Below the pieces are notes generated by a model that was not told the DNA's origin, did not search any database, and saw only the letters and a list, made by a program, of their open reading frames with translations. The position numbers were made by a program, and so were the translations under genes. A stretch of 50,276 nt of DNA from Hyphomonadaceae bacterium (GTDB lineage: Bacteria > Pseudomonadota > Alphaproteobacteria > Caulobacterales > Hyphomonadaceae), in NCBI GenBank assembly GCA_030697555.1, contig JAUYPV010000030.1, positions 1 through 50,276 on the forward strand, in the 5' to 3' direction. Below, one piece after another: positions 8,671 through 18,359 of this stretch. Each line of letters starts with the position of its first letter. Position 1 is the first letter of the stretch.

Positions 8671-10103
8671 GTGTTGACCTTCCCCGGCTCATAGTCAGGC
8701 GGCGGGTCGACGACACGGAGTCGCCGGTCTCGGCGATGCTCAAGCTCAACCCGATGCAGCCGGGGCTCGTGCTGTTCGAAAGCGTCATGGGCGGCGAGAG
8801 CCGCGGCCGTTACTCCTTCATAGGCATGGCGCCCGACCTGTGGTGGCGCGTCAGGGAAGGCAAGGCGGAGACATCCGCCACGGCCGACTTCAAGAAGGTT
8901 CTCTCGACCTCGACCAATCCGATGGCTTCGCTGCGCGAGTTCATCGATGCGTGCAAGGTATCGGGCATGGAAGGCTTGCCGCCAATGGCGGCGGGCGCGT
9001 TCGGCTATCTCGGCTACGACATGATCCGCTATGTCGAGAAGCTGCCGGAGCCGAAACCCGATCCTTCGGGCGTGCCGGAAGCCATGCTGATGCGGCCCGG
9101 CGTCGTGTTGATCTTCGACGGCGTGAGACAGGAAATCATCATCGCGGCGCCCGAGCGCGGGGGCGAAGCAGCGACGCTGGCGCGGATCGATGCAGTCGAG
9201 GCCAAGCTCGACGAAGCCATGCCCCCCTCGCGGCCCAACGACGCCGAGATCGAAAAGATCGCCTTCAAGTCGAACACGGAGAAGTCGCGCTACCTGGAGA
9301 TGGTCGAACAGGCCAAGAAATACGTTCGCGCGGGCGACATCTTCCAGGTCGTACCCAGCCAGCGGTTTTCGGCCAAATTCGAGCGTTCACCGTTCGCTTT
9401 CTATCGAGCGCTCAGAAGGCTCAACCCGTCGCCCTTCATGTTCTACGTGAACTTCGGCGAGTTCCAGATTTCTGGCTCCAGCCCTGAGATCCTGGTGCGC
9501 GTGCGCGACGGCCTTGTAACGGTGCGTCCGATTGCCGGCACCCTGCCCCGCGGCAAGACGCCGGAGCAGGATCAGGCCAACGAGGAAAGGCTGCTCGCCG
9601 ACCCCAAGGAGCGCGCCGAACACCTTATGCTGCTCGACCTCGGTCGCAACGATGTCGGCCGCGTGGCGGCGCGTGGAACGGTCGAAGTGACGGAGAGCTT
9701 CACCGTCGAGCGCTACAGCCATGTGATGCATATCGTCTCCAACGTGCAGGGTCGCCTGAAGCCGGGCGAGGACATGGTCTCGGCGCTGGCGGCGGGCTTC
9801 CCGGCGGGCACCACATCCGGCGCGCCGAAGATCCGCGCGATGGAAGTCATCACCGAACTCGAGCCGCATGCGCGAGGCGTCTACGCCGGCGGTGTCGGAT
9901 ATTTTGGCGCCGGCGGCGACATGGACACCTGCATCGCCTTGCGCACGGCGGTGTTTAAGGACGGCAAGATCCACGTGCAGGCCGGCGGCGGCGTCGTCTA
10001 TGACTCCAACCCGCAGTCGGAGTTCGAAGAGACGGTGCACAAGGCCAGCGCCCTCTTCCGTGCGGCCGAGGAAGCAGCGCGTTACGATCGGGGAAACCGG
10101 TGA
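8667..10103 (+). CDS. trpE: Anthranilate synthase component I
   Basis: With TrpG it converts chorismate and glutamine to anthranilate, the first committed step of tryptophan synthesis. The protein is 478 residues. It carries the chorismate-binding signature PIAGTLPRGKTPEQD, LDLGRNDVGRV and AGFPAGTTSGAPK, and the C-terminal QAGGGVVYDSNPQSE. The N-terminal feedback-inhibition element reads VLFESVMGGE, where most TrpE proteins have LLES. The start ATG at 8667 lies inside the ppiD stop (ATGA overlap), so translation is probably coupled to ppiD. No leader-peptide attenuator can sit directly upstream. The TGA is followed at once by the trpG start. Confidence 0.98.
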   Translation: MSVDLPRLIVRRRVDDTESPVSAMLKLNPMQPGLVLFESVMGGESRGRYSFIGMAPDLWWRVREGKAETSATADFKKVLSTSTNPMASLREFIDACKVSGMEGLPPMAAGAFGYLGYDMIRYVEKLPEPKPDPSGVPEAMLMRPGVVLIFDGVRQEIIIAAPERGGEAATLARIDAVEAKLDEAMPPSRPNDAEIEKIAFKSNTEKSRYLEMVEQAKKYVRAGDIFQVVPSQRFSAKFERSPFAFYRALRRLNPSPFMFYVNFGEFQISGSSPEILVRVRDGLVTVRPIAGTLPRGKTPEQDQANEERLLADPKERAEHLMLLDLGRNDVGRVAARGTVEVTESFTVERYSHVMHIVSNVQGRLKPGEDMVSALAAGFPAGTTSGAPKIRAMEVITELEPHARGVYAGGVGYFGAGGDMDTCIALRTAVFKDGKIHVQAGGGVVYDSNPQSEFEETVHKASALFRAAEEAARYDRGNR

Positions 10104-10708
10104 TGACGCAGAAGATACTCCTCATCGATAACTACGACAGCTTCACCTACAACCTCGTCCACTATCTCGAAGAGATCAGCCCGGACGTTGTGGTCGAGGT
10201 CGTGCGCAATGACGCTCTGACAGCTAAGGAAGCGCTAGCGAAAGGTGCGGATGCCATCGTGCTTTCGCCGGGACCGTGCACGCCGAATGAAGCCGGCATC
10301 TGCCTCGAACTCATCAAGATAGCGCCGGACGACATGCCGATCCTCGGCGTCTGCCTCGGACACCAGGCGATCGGCCAGGCGATGGGCGGCGTCGTCGAAA
10401 GCGCCAAGGACATCGTCCACGGCAAGGCGTGGAATGTCAGTGTGCTCGGCGGCGAACTGTTCGAGGGCGTGCCGGAGAGTTTTGATGCGGTGCGTTACCA
10501 CTCGCTGGCGGTGCGCCGGAAGGGCTTGCCGAACGTGCTGAAGGTCGACGCCGAAACGGCGGATGGAGAGATCATGGCCGTGAGCCATGTCGAGCGCCCG
10601 GTGTTTGGCGTGCAGTTCCACCCGGAGTCGATCGGCTCACAATTCGGCAAGACGATGCTGGCGAACTTCCTCAAGCGGGCCGCCAAAGAGAGCAAGGCGA
10701 AGACGTGA
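10103..10708 (+). CDS. trpG: Anthranilate synthase component II (glutamine amidotransferase)
   Basis: Supplies ammonia from glutamine to TrpE. It is a class I glutaminase of 201 residues with LLIDNYDSFTYNL at the N-terminus, the oxyanion loop LSPGPCTP, nucleophile Cys84 in GVCLGHQ, and His173/Glu175 in VQFHPES. ATG 10103 overlaps the trpE stop by one base (TGATG). A GTG three bases earlier (10100) is in frame and is an equally possible start. TrpG is separate from TrpE here, not fused as in many rhizobia. Confidence 0.97.
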   Translation: MTQKILLIDNYDSFTYNLVHYLEEISPDVVVEVVRNDALTAKEALAKGADAIVLSPGPCTPNEAGICLELIKIAPDDMPILGVCLGHQAIGQAMGGVVESAKDIVHGKAWNVSVLGGELFEGVPESFDAVRYHSLAVRRKGLPNVLKVDAETADGEIMAVSHVERPVFGVQFHPESIGSQFGKTMLANFLKRAAKESKAKT

Positions 10709-11718
10709 GCGACGCTGTCCGCAGCGCTGTCGGCAAGCTGGCCGCGGGCGAACGCCCGACGCAGGGCGAGATCGGCAAGTCGTTCGAGGATATCCTCGGC
10801 GGCCAGACCGAGCCGTCGTTGATTGCAGCTTTTCTCATGGGCCTGCGTATGCGCGGCGAGACGGTCGACGACATTGTCGCTGGCGCTCGAGTGTTGCGCG
10901 CCCATGTGCGGCCGGTGAAGGCGCCTGCGGGGGCGGTGGATACCTGCGGCACGGGTGGATTATCGTGGACATCGCTGAATACGTCGACGGCGGCGGCTTT
11001 CGTGGCGGCCGGGGCCGGCGCGGTCGTCGCCAAGCACGGCAACCGTTCGCGCAGCAAGGCGGGCTCGGCCGACGTGCTTGAGGTGCTGGGCGTCAACCTC
11101 ACGCCGACCGATGCGCAGATCGAGGCAAGCTTTCGCGACGCCGGAGTCGCCTTCATGTTCGCTCCTGCCCACCATTCGGCAATGAAGCATGTCGCCCCGG
11201 TGCGGACGGCGCTGGGCATCCGGACGATTTTCAACATGCTCGGTCCGTTGGCGAACCCGGCCGGGACGAAACGCCAGGTGCTCGGCGTGTTCGGGCCTGA
11301 ATGGGTCGAGCCGTTCGCACGCGCCCTGCTCGCTCTTGGTTCGGAACGCGCCTTCGTGGTGCACGGCCTCGATGGCGTGGATGAAATCTCTACCTGCGGC
11401 GCGACGCTGGTAGCCGAGGTGAAGGATGGCGTGGTGCGCACGTTCGAACTGGCGCCGGAGGAGCTGGGCGTCTCCCGCGTTCGCCTCGAAGCCTTGCGCG
11501 GCGGCACGGCGATGGAGAATGCCGAAGCGCTGAAGCGGGTCCTGAATGGCGAGCCGGGCCCGTTCTACGATCTCGTGACGTTGAACGCGGCGGCGGCCCT
11601 GGTTGTTGCGGGTATCGCGCTCGATCTGAAAGCCGGCGTCGAACGCGCACGGGCCGCGATCGCAAGCGGCAAAGCCATGGCGGCGCTAGAAGCGCTGAAG
11701 CGTGCGTCCAATGGCTAG
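10705..11718 (+). CDS. trpD: Anthranilate phosphoribosyltransferase
   Basis: Transfers phosphoribose from PRPP to anthranilate, the second step of the pathway. The protein is 337 residues with normal overall architecture. It starts with GTG in a GTGA overlap with the trpG stop. The PRPP glycine loop reads CGTGGLSWTSLNTSTA (residues 81-96): Leu86-Ser87 replace the usual Asp-Gly of GTGGDG. The downstream segment HGNRSRSKAGSAD (111-123) is one residue shorter than the usual HGNRxxSSxxGSAD. Other family landmarks (HHSAMKHVAPVR, NMLGPLANPAG, HGLDGVDEIS) are intact, so it is probably active with altered PRPP contacts. Confidence 0.95.
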   Translation: MSDAVRSAVGKLAAGERPTQGEIGKSFEDILGGQTEPSLIAAFLMGLRMRGETVDDIVAGARVLRAHVRPVKAPAGAVDTCGTGGLSWTSLNTSTAAAFVAAGAGAVVAKHGNRSRSKAGSADVLEVLGVNLTPTDAQIEASFRDAGVAFMFAPAHHSAMKHVAPVRTALGIRTIFNMLGPLANPAGTKRQVLGVFGPEWVEPFARALLALGSERAFVVHGLDGVDEISTCGATLVAEVKDGVVRTFELAPEELGVSRVRLEALRGGTAMENAEALKRVLNGEPGPFYDLVTLNAAAALVVAGIALDLKAGVERARAAIASGKAMAALEALKRASNG

Positions 11719-12517
11719 GAATGTTCCCGACAAGCTGAAGGCCATCCTCGACTACAAGAAGGATGAGGTGGCGGCGCTGAAGAGGCAGCGGACCCTGTCC
11801 TCGCTGGAGGCCGACGCGAAGGCGGCGTCGAAGCCGCGCGGTTTTGCGGAGGCCCTGCTGAAGATCGCCCGGGCGGATGGCAATGCCCTGATCTGCGAAG
11901 TGAAGCGCAAGAGCCCGTCCGCCGGTGAGATCAATGCCGTACGACCGCCGGACCAGGCCGCGAAAGCCTACGAGGCCGGGGGCGCCGCGTGCATTTCGGT
12001 GCTGACCGACGGGCCGAGTTTTGGCGGGTCGCTGGAGGACATGAAGGTCGTACGCGCGGCAATCTCCCTGCCCGTGCTGCGCAAGGATTTCATGGTCGAC
12101 CCGATCCAGGTGGCCGAAGCGAGGGCTGCCGGCGCCGACGCCATCCTGATCATCATGGGGGCTCTCGATGATGATCAGGCCGCTGAAATCCACGCCGCCG
12201 CCGACAGCTTCGGCATGTCCGTCCTGCTGGAAGCGCATGATGAGGCGGAACTGGTTCGCGCCCTCGGCCTGCCTTCGCCGCTCCTGGGGGTGAATAATCG
12301 CGACCTGCGGACCTTTACGACCGACCTGGGCGTGACCGAGCGCCTGGCCGACCTGGTCCCGCCTTCCCACCTGCTGATCTCCGAAAGCGGGGTAAAGACG
12401 GCGGCGGACATTACCCGGCTGCGGCCTAGCGGCGCCCGGGGCTTCCTCGTCGGGGAGAGCCTGATGCGGTCGGAAAACCCTGCCGAATCCGTGCGATCGC
12501 TTGTCCGGGCACGGTAA
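11711..12517 (+). CDS. trpC: Indole-3-glycerol phosphate synthase
   Basis: Closes the indole ring, converting CdRP to indole-3-glycerol phosphate. It is a monofunctional TIM barrel of 268 residues. The active-site signature EVKRKSPSAG, LRKDFMVDP, GVNNRDL and SESGV strands are all visible. ATG 11711 (MARNVPDKL) overlaps trpD by 8 bp; an upstream in-frame GTG at 11702 would add three residues and is less likely. It is the last gene of the ppiD-trpEGDC group. TrpF, TrpB and TrpA are not in this window. Confidence 0.97.
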   Translation: MARNVPDKLKAILDYKKDEVAALKRQRTLSSLEADAKAASKPRGFAEALLKIARADGNALICEVKRKSPSAGEINAVRPPDQAAKAYEAGGAACISVLTDGPSFGGSLEDMKVVRAAISLPVLRKDFMVDPIQVAEARAAGADAILIIMGALDDDQAAEIHAAADSFGMSVLLEAHDEAELVRALGLPSPLLGVNNRDLRTFTTDLGVTERLADLVPPSHLLISESGVKTAADITRLRPSGARGFLVGESLMRSENPAESVRSLVRAR

Positions 12518-12534
12518 ACAGCCTCTGGCCGGAA

Positions 12535-12563
12535 TTGACCCATAACGTGAACGATAGTAGAAC
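12535..12563 (+). promoter_or_regulatory. lexA promoter with overlapping SOS box
   Basis: A -35 TTGACC (12535-12540) and a -10-like TAGAAC (12558-12563) are separated by 17 bp. The direct repeat GAAC-N7-GAAC spans 12549-12563, covering the -10 and half of the spacer. GAACN7GAAC is the established LexA-binding site of Alphaproteobacteria, so LexA should repress its own gene here by blocking RNA polymerase. The site is 40 bp upstream of the lexA start. Confidence 0.85.
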
Positions 12564-12602
12564 TATCTGCGACTCATCAAGTTGTGGAGGCCGCAGGCCG
12601 CT

Positions 12603-13301
12603 ATGCTCACCAAGAAACAGCGTGAACTGCTCCTGTTTATAAACGACAGGATCAAGGAAACCGGGGTCTCTCCTTCATTCGATGAAATGAAGGAAGCTTT
12701 GGATCTGGCGTCCAAGTCGGGCATCCATCGTCTTATCACGGCCCTGGAGGAGCGTGGCTTCCTCCGCCGCCTTGCCCACCGGGCTCGCGCCCTCGAGGTT
12801 CTGAAGCTGCCCGAGAGCGCCGTGCCGCAGGCGCAAGGGTCTGGCCGTGGCGGGTTCCGCCCCAGCGTCATCAATGGCGAGGGCCGCAGCAGCCGCCCGA
12901 CAGCATCGGCTTCGATCGGGACCTTCATCCCCGTTATGGGCCGGATCGCCGCCGGTACGGCGATCGAGGCCATCGAGCATGAGACCCACAGGGTTGCCGC
13001 CCCGGACGACGAGTTCGATCCGGACACGCACTTTGCCCTCGAGGTTTCCGGAGAGAGCATGATCAATGCGGGAATCCTCGATGGCGACACGGTGATTCTT
13101 AAGCGCACGGACCACGCGCAATCGGGCGACATCGTCGTGGCGCTCATTAACGAAGAAACAGCCACGCTGAAGCGCTTCCGCAAGAAGGGCGGCTCGATCG
13201 CGCTGGAGGCGGCCAATCCGGCTTTTGGAACCCAGATTTTCGGGCCCGACCGCGTGCGTATCCAGGGCAAGCTGGTCGCGCTGGTGCGGAAGTACCACTA
13301 G
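12603..13301 (+). CDS. lexA: LexA repressor, SOS regulator
   Basis: A transcriptional repressor of the SOS regulon that self-cleaves when RecA filaments form. Of 232 residues, the N-terminal winged helix-turn-helix spans about 1-65 ([36 protein letters not shown]). A long linker is followed by the S24 peptidase domain, with cleavage site Ala117-Gly118 (RIAAGT), nucleophile Ser152 (GESM) and general base Lys190 (TATLKRF). ATG 12603 was chosen because the protein aligns from MLTKKQ; GGAGG lies 12 nt upstream. The stop TAG shares the palindrome CTAG with the convergent comEC stop. Confidence 0.97.
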   Translation: MLTKKQRELLLFINDRIKETGVSPSFDEMKEALDLASKSGIHRLITALEERGFLRRLAHRARALEVLKLPESAVPQAQGSGRGGFRPSVINGEGRSSRPTASASIGTFIPVMGRIAAGTAIEAIEHETHRVAAPDDEFDPDTHFALEVSGESMINAGILDGDTVILKRTDHAQSGDIVVALINEETATLKRFRKKGGSIALEAANPAFGTQIFGPDRVRIQGKLVALVRKYH

Positions 13302-15427
13302 GGCTTTGGAGGCTTCGGCCTTTTCGGAATTTTCTGGTGAAGCGGCTGGGTCCACGCCCGGCCGCTTTGCATTTGGGCGGTGTGGATCTCGATGGCGTCG
13401 CCCTCCGCTTCGATGACGGCCCCGCCCCTGCCCGCGTAGGCGCAAGGCTGGATAGGCGTGGAGACACCGCCGGCGGGCTGGAAGATCAGGTCAGCGCTCA
13501 AGGGGCAGCCAAAATCGGCGGGGCGCCCGGAGGCCGCGACGCTGAATCTTCCCGATGGCAGGTCGAAGTCACATGCGGCGCCTTTGCCTGGGCATGGCGC
13601 CTTGGCGATCTCGTCGCCGATGATCAGCGGGTTGAGGCCATTGTCCGAGCGCCAGTCCGCCAGCTCGAACCAACCGGTTTCGGCTTTCAAGAATACCGAG
13701 CCGTCGTCAGCGACATAGCCGACGGGCTCCGGCTCGGTTGTCCATACGAAGATCATGGCGGTAGCCGGCAGGATCGCTAGAGCCCGACCTCGCCGGCTGG
13801 CGATACAGAATATCACGATAGTCAGCGCCGCCAAGGCAAGCCCTGCAGAACTCAGGCGCGGCAAGTCGAACTCCGGAGAGGCCTCGACCGACCAGCGCGC
13901 AATCGCGAGCACGGTTTCGACGCTCATGCCCATCAGCGCGAGAAATGGTTCTTCCAGACCGAATGGGGCGGCAATGGCGGCTGCAGCGGCTGTTGGAGTG
14001 GTCCAGAGTGTGATGACAGGCGTCGATATGATGTTGGCGATCACGCTGAACAGCGCTGCGCGGTCGAAATGGTGGAGCGCGAACGGCATCGTGGCGACGG
14101 ACGCTACGACCGATGTCGCCGCCGTGCCGATGATCCAGGGGAAAATGCGCGCTAGGATGCCGGGGCGATCGGGACGGTCGAGCTTCGGCCAAACTTCGTA
14201 GAGGGCGATCAGGGCGCCTGACGCTGCGAACGACATCTGGAAGCCGGGCGCGACGACCGATTCCGGCTGGAGCAGGACGACGACGAAAAGCGCCACGGCA
14301 ATTGAGCGAAGGGAAAGCGCCGGCCGGTCGAACAACTTTGCGCCGAAGGCGATGAGCGCCATAACGTAGGCGCGCTGGGTCGCCACCTCCATGCCGGAAA
14401 TGATGAAATAGAGCGTGCACGCGACAATGGCCCCGAAGGCGGCCGCCTGAACAGACGGCACGCGCAGCGCAAGCGGCTCGGCAAGCGGCCAGAGAAGCCG
14501 GATGATGAAGAACACGATGCCGCCTGCCAGCACCATGTGAACGCCGGAGATCGACAGGAGGTGCGCCAGACCTGACAGACGCAGCGCCTCTGAATCGTCC
14601 GGCGTGATGAAGCTACGATCGCCGGCGACCATCGCGGCCGACATGCCGCCGCCCTGCTCGCCTGCCTCCTCGTAGACGTGTGCAGCAAGCGTCCGGCGCA
14701 GGGCGCCGATCCAGTAGGAAACGCGATCCGCAATCGTCGATGGCGGTGGTGTTGGCAGTGGCTCGCACTTGCCGGTCGAGAAGCCGACCGCACCGAGCTG
14801 CTGGAACCATGCGTCGCGGTGAAAGGCATAGTCGCCGGGTACGACCGGCCGTGGCGGCGGCGAGAGAATGGCGCTGCAGGCGACGGCCCGGCCCGGGTCA
14901 AACGGTATGTCGCCCTTGTAGCTGAAGCGTACATATTTCGGCGTCTGGTCCGGCGTGAGGCCCTCGATGGCGCGGACATGCAAGCGGATGCGCCGGCTAC
15001 GCTCGCTGGCGTCGATCTCGGCGACGATGCCCTCGATGCGGACCGGACCGATCTCGTGCTTCAGGACCGGTGCGGCGACCATCTCCGTGCGGGTCTTACC
15101 AACGGTCGCCCCCAGCCCCGCCATGGCCAGCAGGGCGAAGGCGAGCGCCGGCAGTCCTCCGCCCCTGCGCCGCAGCAGCGCCCATGCGATGGCGGGCGGT
15201 GCGGTGACAAGGGCGAGCACCAGCCAATGCGGTTCATCCGGCGAGGTCATGTAGATCGCCGCCCCAGCCATCAAGGCGAGCGGCAGCAGCAAGGGCCATC
15301 GCAACGCCTGGTCGCTGAGCGCGCCCGCCAGGAAGCGTCCAATCACCGTTGTCAGCGTCGCCAGAGGCTGGGGCGCGGCCGCTACGATAGCGGGGGTTGC
15401 TTCGTCGGGGGCGGTTGTGGTCTTCAA
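13298..15427 (-). CDS. comEC: ComEC/Rec2-family DNA-uptake channel protein
   Basis: An inner-membrane channel thought to carry single-stranded DNA into the cytoplasm during transformation. A DUF4131-like N-terminal part (OB-like segment, [17 protein letters not shown]) is followed by the multi-helix Competence domain with the hallmark [12 protein letters not shown]. The C-terminus is a short degenerate domain with no HxHxDH motif, so the metallo-beta-lactamase nuclease domain of longer ComEC proteins is absent; this is common in alphaproteobacteria. The start is uncertain. TTG at 15427 (LKTTTAPDE) is the first start that clears gltX and gives 709 residues. An ATG at 15541 would overlap gltX by 48 bp. 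Confidence 0.85.
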   Translation of the reverse strand: MKTTTAPDEATPAIVAAAPQPLATLTTVIGRFLAGALSDQALRWPLLLPLALMAGAAIYMTSPDEPHWLVLALVTAPPAIAWALLRRRGGGLPALAFALLAMAGLGATVGKTRTEMVAAPVLKHEIGPVRIEGIVAEIDASERSRRIRLHVRAIEGLTPDQTPKYVRFSYKGDIPFDPGRAVACSAILSPPPRPVVPGDYAFHRDAWFQQLGAVGFSTGKCEPLPTPPPSTIADRVSYWIGALRRTLAAHVYEEAGEQGGGMSAAMVAGDRSFITPDDSEALRLSGLAHLLSISGVHMVLAGGIVFFIIRLLWPLAEPLALRVPSVQAAAFGAIVACTLYFIISGMEVATQRAYVMALIAFGAKLFDRPALSLRSIAVALFVVVLLQPESVVAPGFQMSFAASGALIALYEVWPKLDRPDRPGILARIFPWIIGTAATSVVASVATMPFALHHFDRAALFSVIANIISTPVITLWTTPTAAAAAIAAPFGLEEPFLALMGMSVETVLAIARWSVEASPEFDLPRLSSAGLALAALTIVIFCIASRRGRALAILPATAMIFVWTTEPEPVGYVADDGSVFLKAETGWFELADWRSDNGLNPLIIGDEIAKAPCPGKGAACDFDLPSGRFSVAASGRPADFGCPLSADLIFQPAGGVSTPIQPCAYAGRGGAVIEAEGDAIEIHTAQMQSGRAWTQPLHQKIPKRPKPPKP

Positions 15428-15493
15428 GGCCCGCGACCCGGTATCTCGAACGGCCGGGCGCAGCTTTTGCCGCCTCCCAAGCACCGGAAACCG

Positions 15494-16960
15494 ATGACGG
15501 TCGTCACGCGCTTCGCCCCCTCCCCGACGGGCTACCTCCATATCGGAGGCGCCCGCACGGCCCTGTTCTGCTGGCTATACGCCCGGCACACCGGCGGCAA
15601 GTTCCTGCTGAGGATCGAGGATACCGACAAGGAGCGCTCCACCAAGGCGGCGGTGGACGCGATCTTCGACGGATTGGGCTGGCTTGGACTGGCCGGAGAC
15701 GGGCCGGCGGTTATGCAGGGTGAGCGTGCTGGGCGACACCGCGAGATTGCGCTGGAGCTGGTAAAGCGCGGCGCGGCTTACCGCTGCCCCGTCACTGCTG
15801 AAGAACTGGCGGGGCGCCGGGCGCGGGCCGATGAGCTGAAAGCCGAGTCGGAGAGCCCATCCCTCACCCCTGCTGAAAAGTCAGCCAAAGAAAAGGAGCG
15901 CGAGGAGCTGCTTCGTCCCTTCCGCTCTCCCTGGCGCGATCCGGCGAAACCATTGCCCGAGGGCAAGCCCACGGTAATTCGCCTGCGAATGCCGGACGAC
16001 AGTGATCTTGTAATCGAAGACAAGGTTCAAGGCCGCGTGAAGGTGGCGGCGAAGGATCTCGACGATCTGGTCCTGCTACGCTCGGACGGCACGCCGACCT
16101 ACATGCTGGCAGTGGTGGTCGACGACCACGACATGGGCGTTACCCACGTGATCCGGGGCGACGATCACCTCAATAACACCTTCCGCCAGGCGCCGATCTT
16201 CGTCGGCATGGACTGGGATGTGCCGACGTATGCTCACGTCCCCATGATCCACGGGCCGGACGGCAAGAAGCTGTCCAAACGCCACGGGGCGACCGGCGTG
16301 GAGGCTTACCGGGATGAACTCGGCTACCTGCCGGAAGGATTGAAGAACTACCTGCTACGCCTCGGCTGGAGCCATGGCGACGCCGAGATCGTCGACGAGA
16401 AGCAGGCAATCGAATGGTTCGACCTCGACGGCCTCAACAAGGCGCCGGCCCGGCTGGATATGAAAAAGCTCGATGCCGTCAACGGCCACTATATGGCCCA
16501 GGCGGACGACCAGCGGCTGTTTGACCTGTTCCTGAAGCGGCCCGAGGCCAAAGGGTTGTCGCGGGAAGTCCTGGCCCGGATCCGGATCGCTATGCCTGCC
16601 CTCAAGACCCGTTCGCCCAACCTGGTCGTGCTCGCCGAACAGGCCCGATTCCTGACCGACATCCGGCCCATCGTCCTGACCGGCAAGCAGGCCGACCAGG
16701 TCAATGACGAGGCCCGCGAACGCCTGACGGCGCTCGTTCCGCGGCTGGAGAAGCTGGTCGACTGGACCGAACCGGTGATCAAGCAGGAACTCGCGGATTT
16801 TACCGCCCAATTGGGCATCGGAATGGGCAAAATCGGCCCTGTTCTCAGGGCGGTCCTTACAGGTGGGGCCTCTGCGCCCGATATTACCCTTGTGCTTGCT
16901 TTACTAGGACGTAATGAGAGCGTCGCGCGCATGCGGGATCATGTTCGCATCGGGGGCTGA
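15494..16960 (+). CDS. gltX: Glutamyl-tRNA synthetase
   Basis: Charges tRNA-Glu with glutamate. This class I synthetase of 488 residues has [18 protein letters not shown] (HIGH motif) at residues 7-24 and KKLSKRHG as the KMSKS loop. ATG 15494 is the natural start, immediately before the first Rossmann strand; the frame remains open far upstream but that is antisense to comEC. It is divergent from comEC across 66 bp and 38 bp upstream of gltA, probably one transcript. Whether it also mischarges tRNA-Gln cannot be told from the window. Confidence 0.97.
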   Translation: MTVVTRFAPSPTGYLHIGGARTALFCWLYARHTGGKFLLRIEDTDKERSTKAAVDAIFDGLGWLGLAGDGPAVMQGERAGRHREIALELVKRGAAYRCPVTAEELAGRRARADELKAESESPSLTPAEKSAKEKEREELLRPFRSPWRDPAKPLPEGKPTVIRLRMPDDSDLVIEDKVQGRVKVAAKDLDDLVLLRSDGTPTYMLAVVVDDHDMGVTHVIRGDDHLNNTFRQAPIFVGMDWDVPTYAHVPMIHGPDGKKLSKRHGATGVEAYRDELGYLPEGLKNYLLRLGWSHGDAEIVDEKQAIEWFDLDGLNKAPARLDMKKLDAVNGHYMAQADDQRLFDLFLKRPEAKGLSREVLARIRIAMPALKTRSPNLVVLAEQARFLTDIRPIVLTGKQADQVNDEARERLTALVPRLEKLVDWTEPVIKQELADFTAQLGIGMGKIGPVLRAVLTGGASAPDITLVLALLGRNESVARMRDHVRIGG

Positions 16961-16998
16961 GCGGCGGGACGCCGTGGGGAATTGAGGAGACTGGGCGT

Positions 16999-18306
16999 AT
17001 GGAAAACAAGGTGAAGCCGAACGGCAAGGCAACGCTCACCGCCGGCGGCAAGTCTGTCGAGCTGCCGGTGTACAGCGGTTCCGTGGGACCGGATGTCATC
17101 GACATCGGCAAGATGTACGCGCAGACCGGCATGTTCACGTTGGACCCGGGCTTCACCTCCACCGCCAGCTGCGAAAGCCAAATCACTTACATCGACGGCG
17201 ATGCCGGCATCCTGCTCCACCGCGGCTACCCGATCGACCAGCTCGCCGAACAGTCGAGCTTCCTCGAAGTCTGCTACCTGCTGCTGAAGGGCGAACTGCC
17301 GAACGCCGCCCAGCACAAGGAATTCGACTCCACAATCACCAGACACACGATGCTGCACGCCCAGTTCGATCGTTTTTTCGAGGGCTTCCGGCGCGATGCT
17401 CACCCGATGGCGATCATGTGCGGCACGGTCGGCGCGCTCTCGGCCTTCTACCACGACTCGACCAACGTCGATGATCCGATACAGCGCCAGGTCGCCCAGC
17501 ACCGCATGATCGCGAAGATGCCGACGATTGCGGCGCGGGCGTTCAAATACTCCGCCGGGCAGCCCTTCGTCAGCCCGCGCAACGAGCTCGACTATGCGTC
17601 GAACTTCCTGCGCATGTGCTTCGCCGTGCCGGCCGAGGACTACAAGATCAACCCGGTCCTCGCGAAGGCCATGGACCGCATCTTCATCCTGCATGCCGAC
17701 CACGAACAGAACGCGTCGACATCGACCGTTCGTCTCGCCGGTTCGTCGGGCGCCAACCCGTTCGCGTGCATCGCGGCCGGCATCGCCTGCCTCTGGGGCC
17801 CCGCACACGGCGGCGCCAACGAAGCGGCGCTGCAGATGCTGCAGGAGATCGGCACGGTGGAGAATGTCGGACCGTATGTCCAGAAGGTGAAGAACAAGGA
17901 AGCCGGCGTCCGGCTGATGGGCTTCGGCCACCGCGTCTACAAGAATTACGATCCGCGCGCGAAGGTCATGGCTCAGACCTGTCGCGAAGTGCTCAAGGAA
18001 GTCGGCGCCGAGTCCGATCCGTTGCTGCCGGTGGCGCTGGAACTCGAGCGTGTCGCGCTCAGCGACGAGTACTTCATCGAACGCAAGCTCTACCCGAACG
18101 TGGACTTCTATTCGGGCATCACTCTCAAGGCGATGGGCTTCCCGACCTCGATGTTCACCGTGCTGTTCGCGCTGGCACGCACCGTCGGCTGGATCGCGCA
18201 GTGGGAAGAGATGACCACCGACAACACCCAGCGCATCGGCCGCCCGCGCCAAGTCTACACCGGTGCGCCCCAACGCGACTACGTGCCAATTGGTCAGCGG
18301 AAGTAG
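16999..18306 (+). CDS. gltA: Citrate synthase (type II, hexameric form)
   Basis: Condenses oxaloacetate and acetyl-CoA at the entry of the TCA cycle. The protein is 435 residues. The catalytic triad is His270 (GPAHGGANE), His311 (GFGHRVYKN) and Asp369 (NVDFYSG). The N-terminal beta-rich extension ([18 protein letters not shown]) is typical of the proteobacterial NADH-sensitive hexameric form. GAGGAG sits about 8 nt before the ATG. The gene follows gltX and is closed by a hairpin terminator. Confidence 0.98.
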   Translation: MENKVKPNGKATLTAGGKSVELPVYSGSVGPDVIDIGKMYAQTGMFTLDPGFTSTASCESQITYIDGDAGILLHRGYPIDQLAEQSSFLEVCYLLLKGELPNAAQHKEFDSTITRHTMLHAQFDRFFEGFRRDAHPMAIMCGTVGALSAFYHDSTNVDDPIQRQVAQHRMIAKMPTIAARAFKYSAGQPFVSPRNELDYASNFLRMCFAVPAEDYKINPVLAKAMDRIFILHADHEQNASTSTVRLAGSSGANPFACIAAGIACLWGPAHGGANEAALQMLQEIGTVENVGPYVQKVKNKEAGVRLMGFGHRVYKNYDPRAKVMAQTCREVLKEVGAESDPLLPVALELERVALSDEYFIERKLYPNVDFYSGITLKAMGFPTSMFTVLFALARTVGWIAQWEEMTTDNTQRIGRPRQVYTGAPQRDYVPIGQRK

Positions 18307-18330
18307 GAACGATCGCAACCAGATCAGAGA

Positions 18331-18359
18331 GGGCGGCCTTCGGGCGGCCCTTTTCGTTT
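18331..18359 (+). terminator. Intrinsic terminator between gltA and lpxB
   Basis: The inverted repeat GGGC(g)GCC-TTCG-GGC(g)GCCC (18331-18350) has one G-G mismatch and a TTCG tetraloop and is followed by TTTTCGTTT. It lies 24 bp after the gltA stop and ends against the convergent lpxB stop codon. The opposite strand could also form the stem after lpxB reads through, but has a poorer U-tract. Confidence 0.85.

Noticed and set aside
14678-15493. Upstream extension of the gltX frame (272 extra codons)
   Set aside because: It is antisense to comEC; the GltX family begins at ATG 15494 directly before the HIGH-motif strand.
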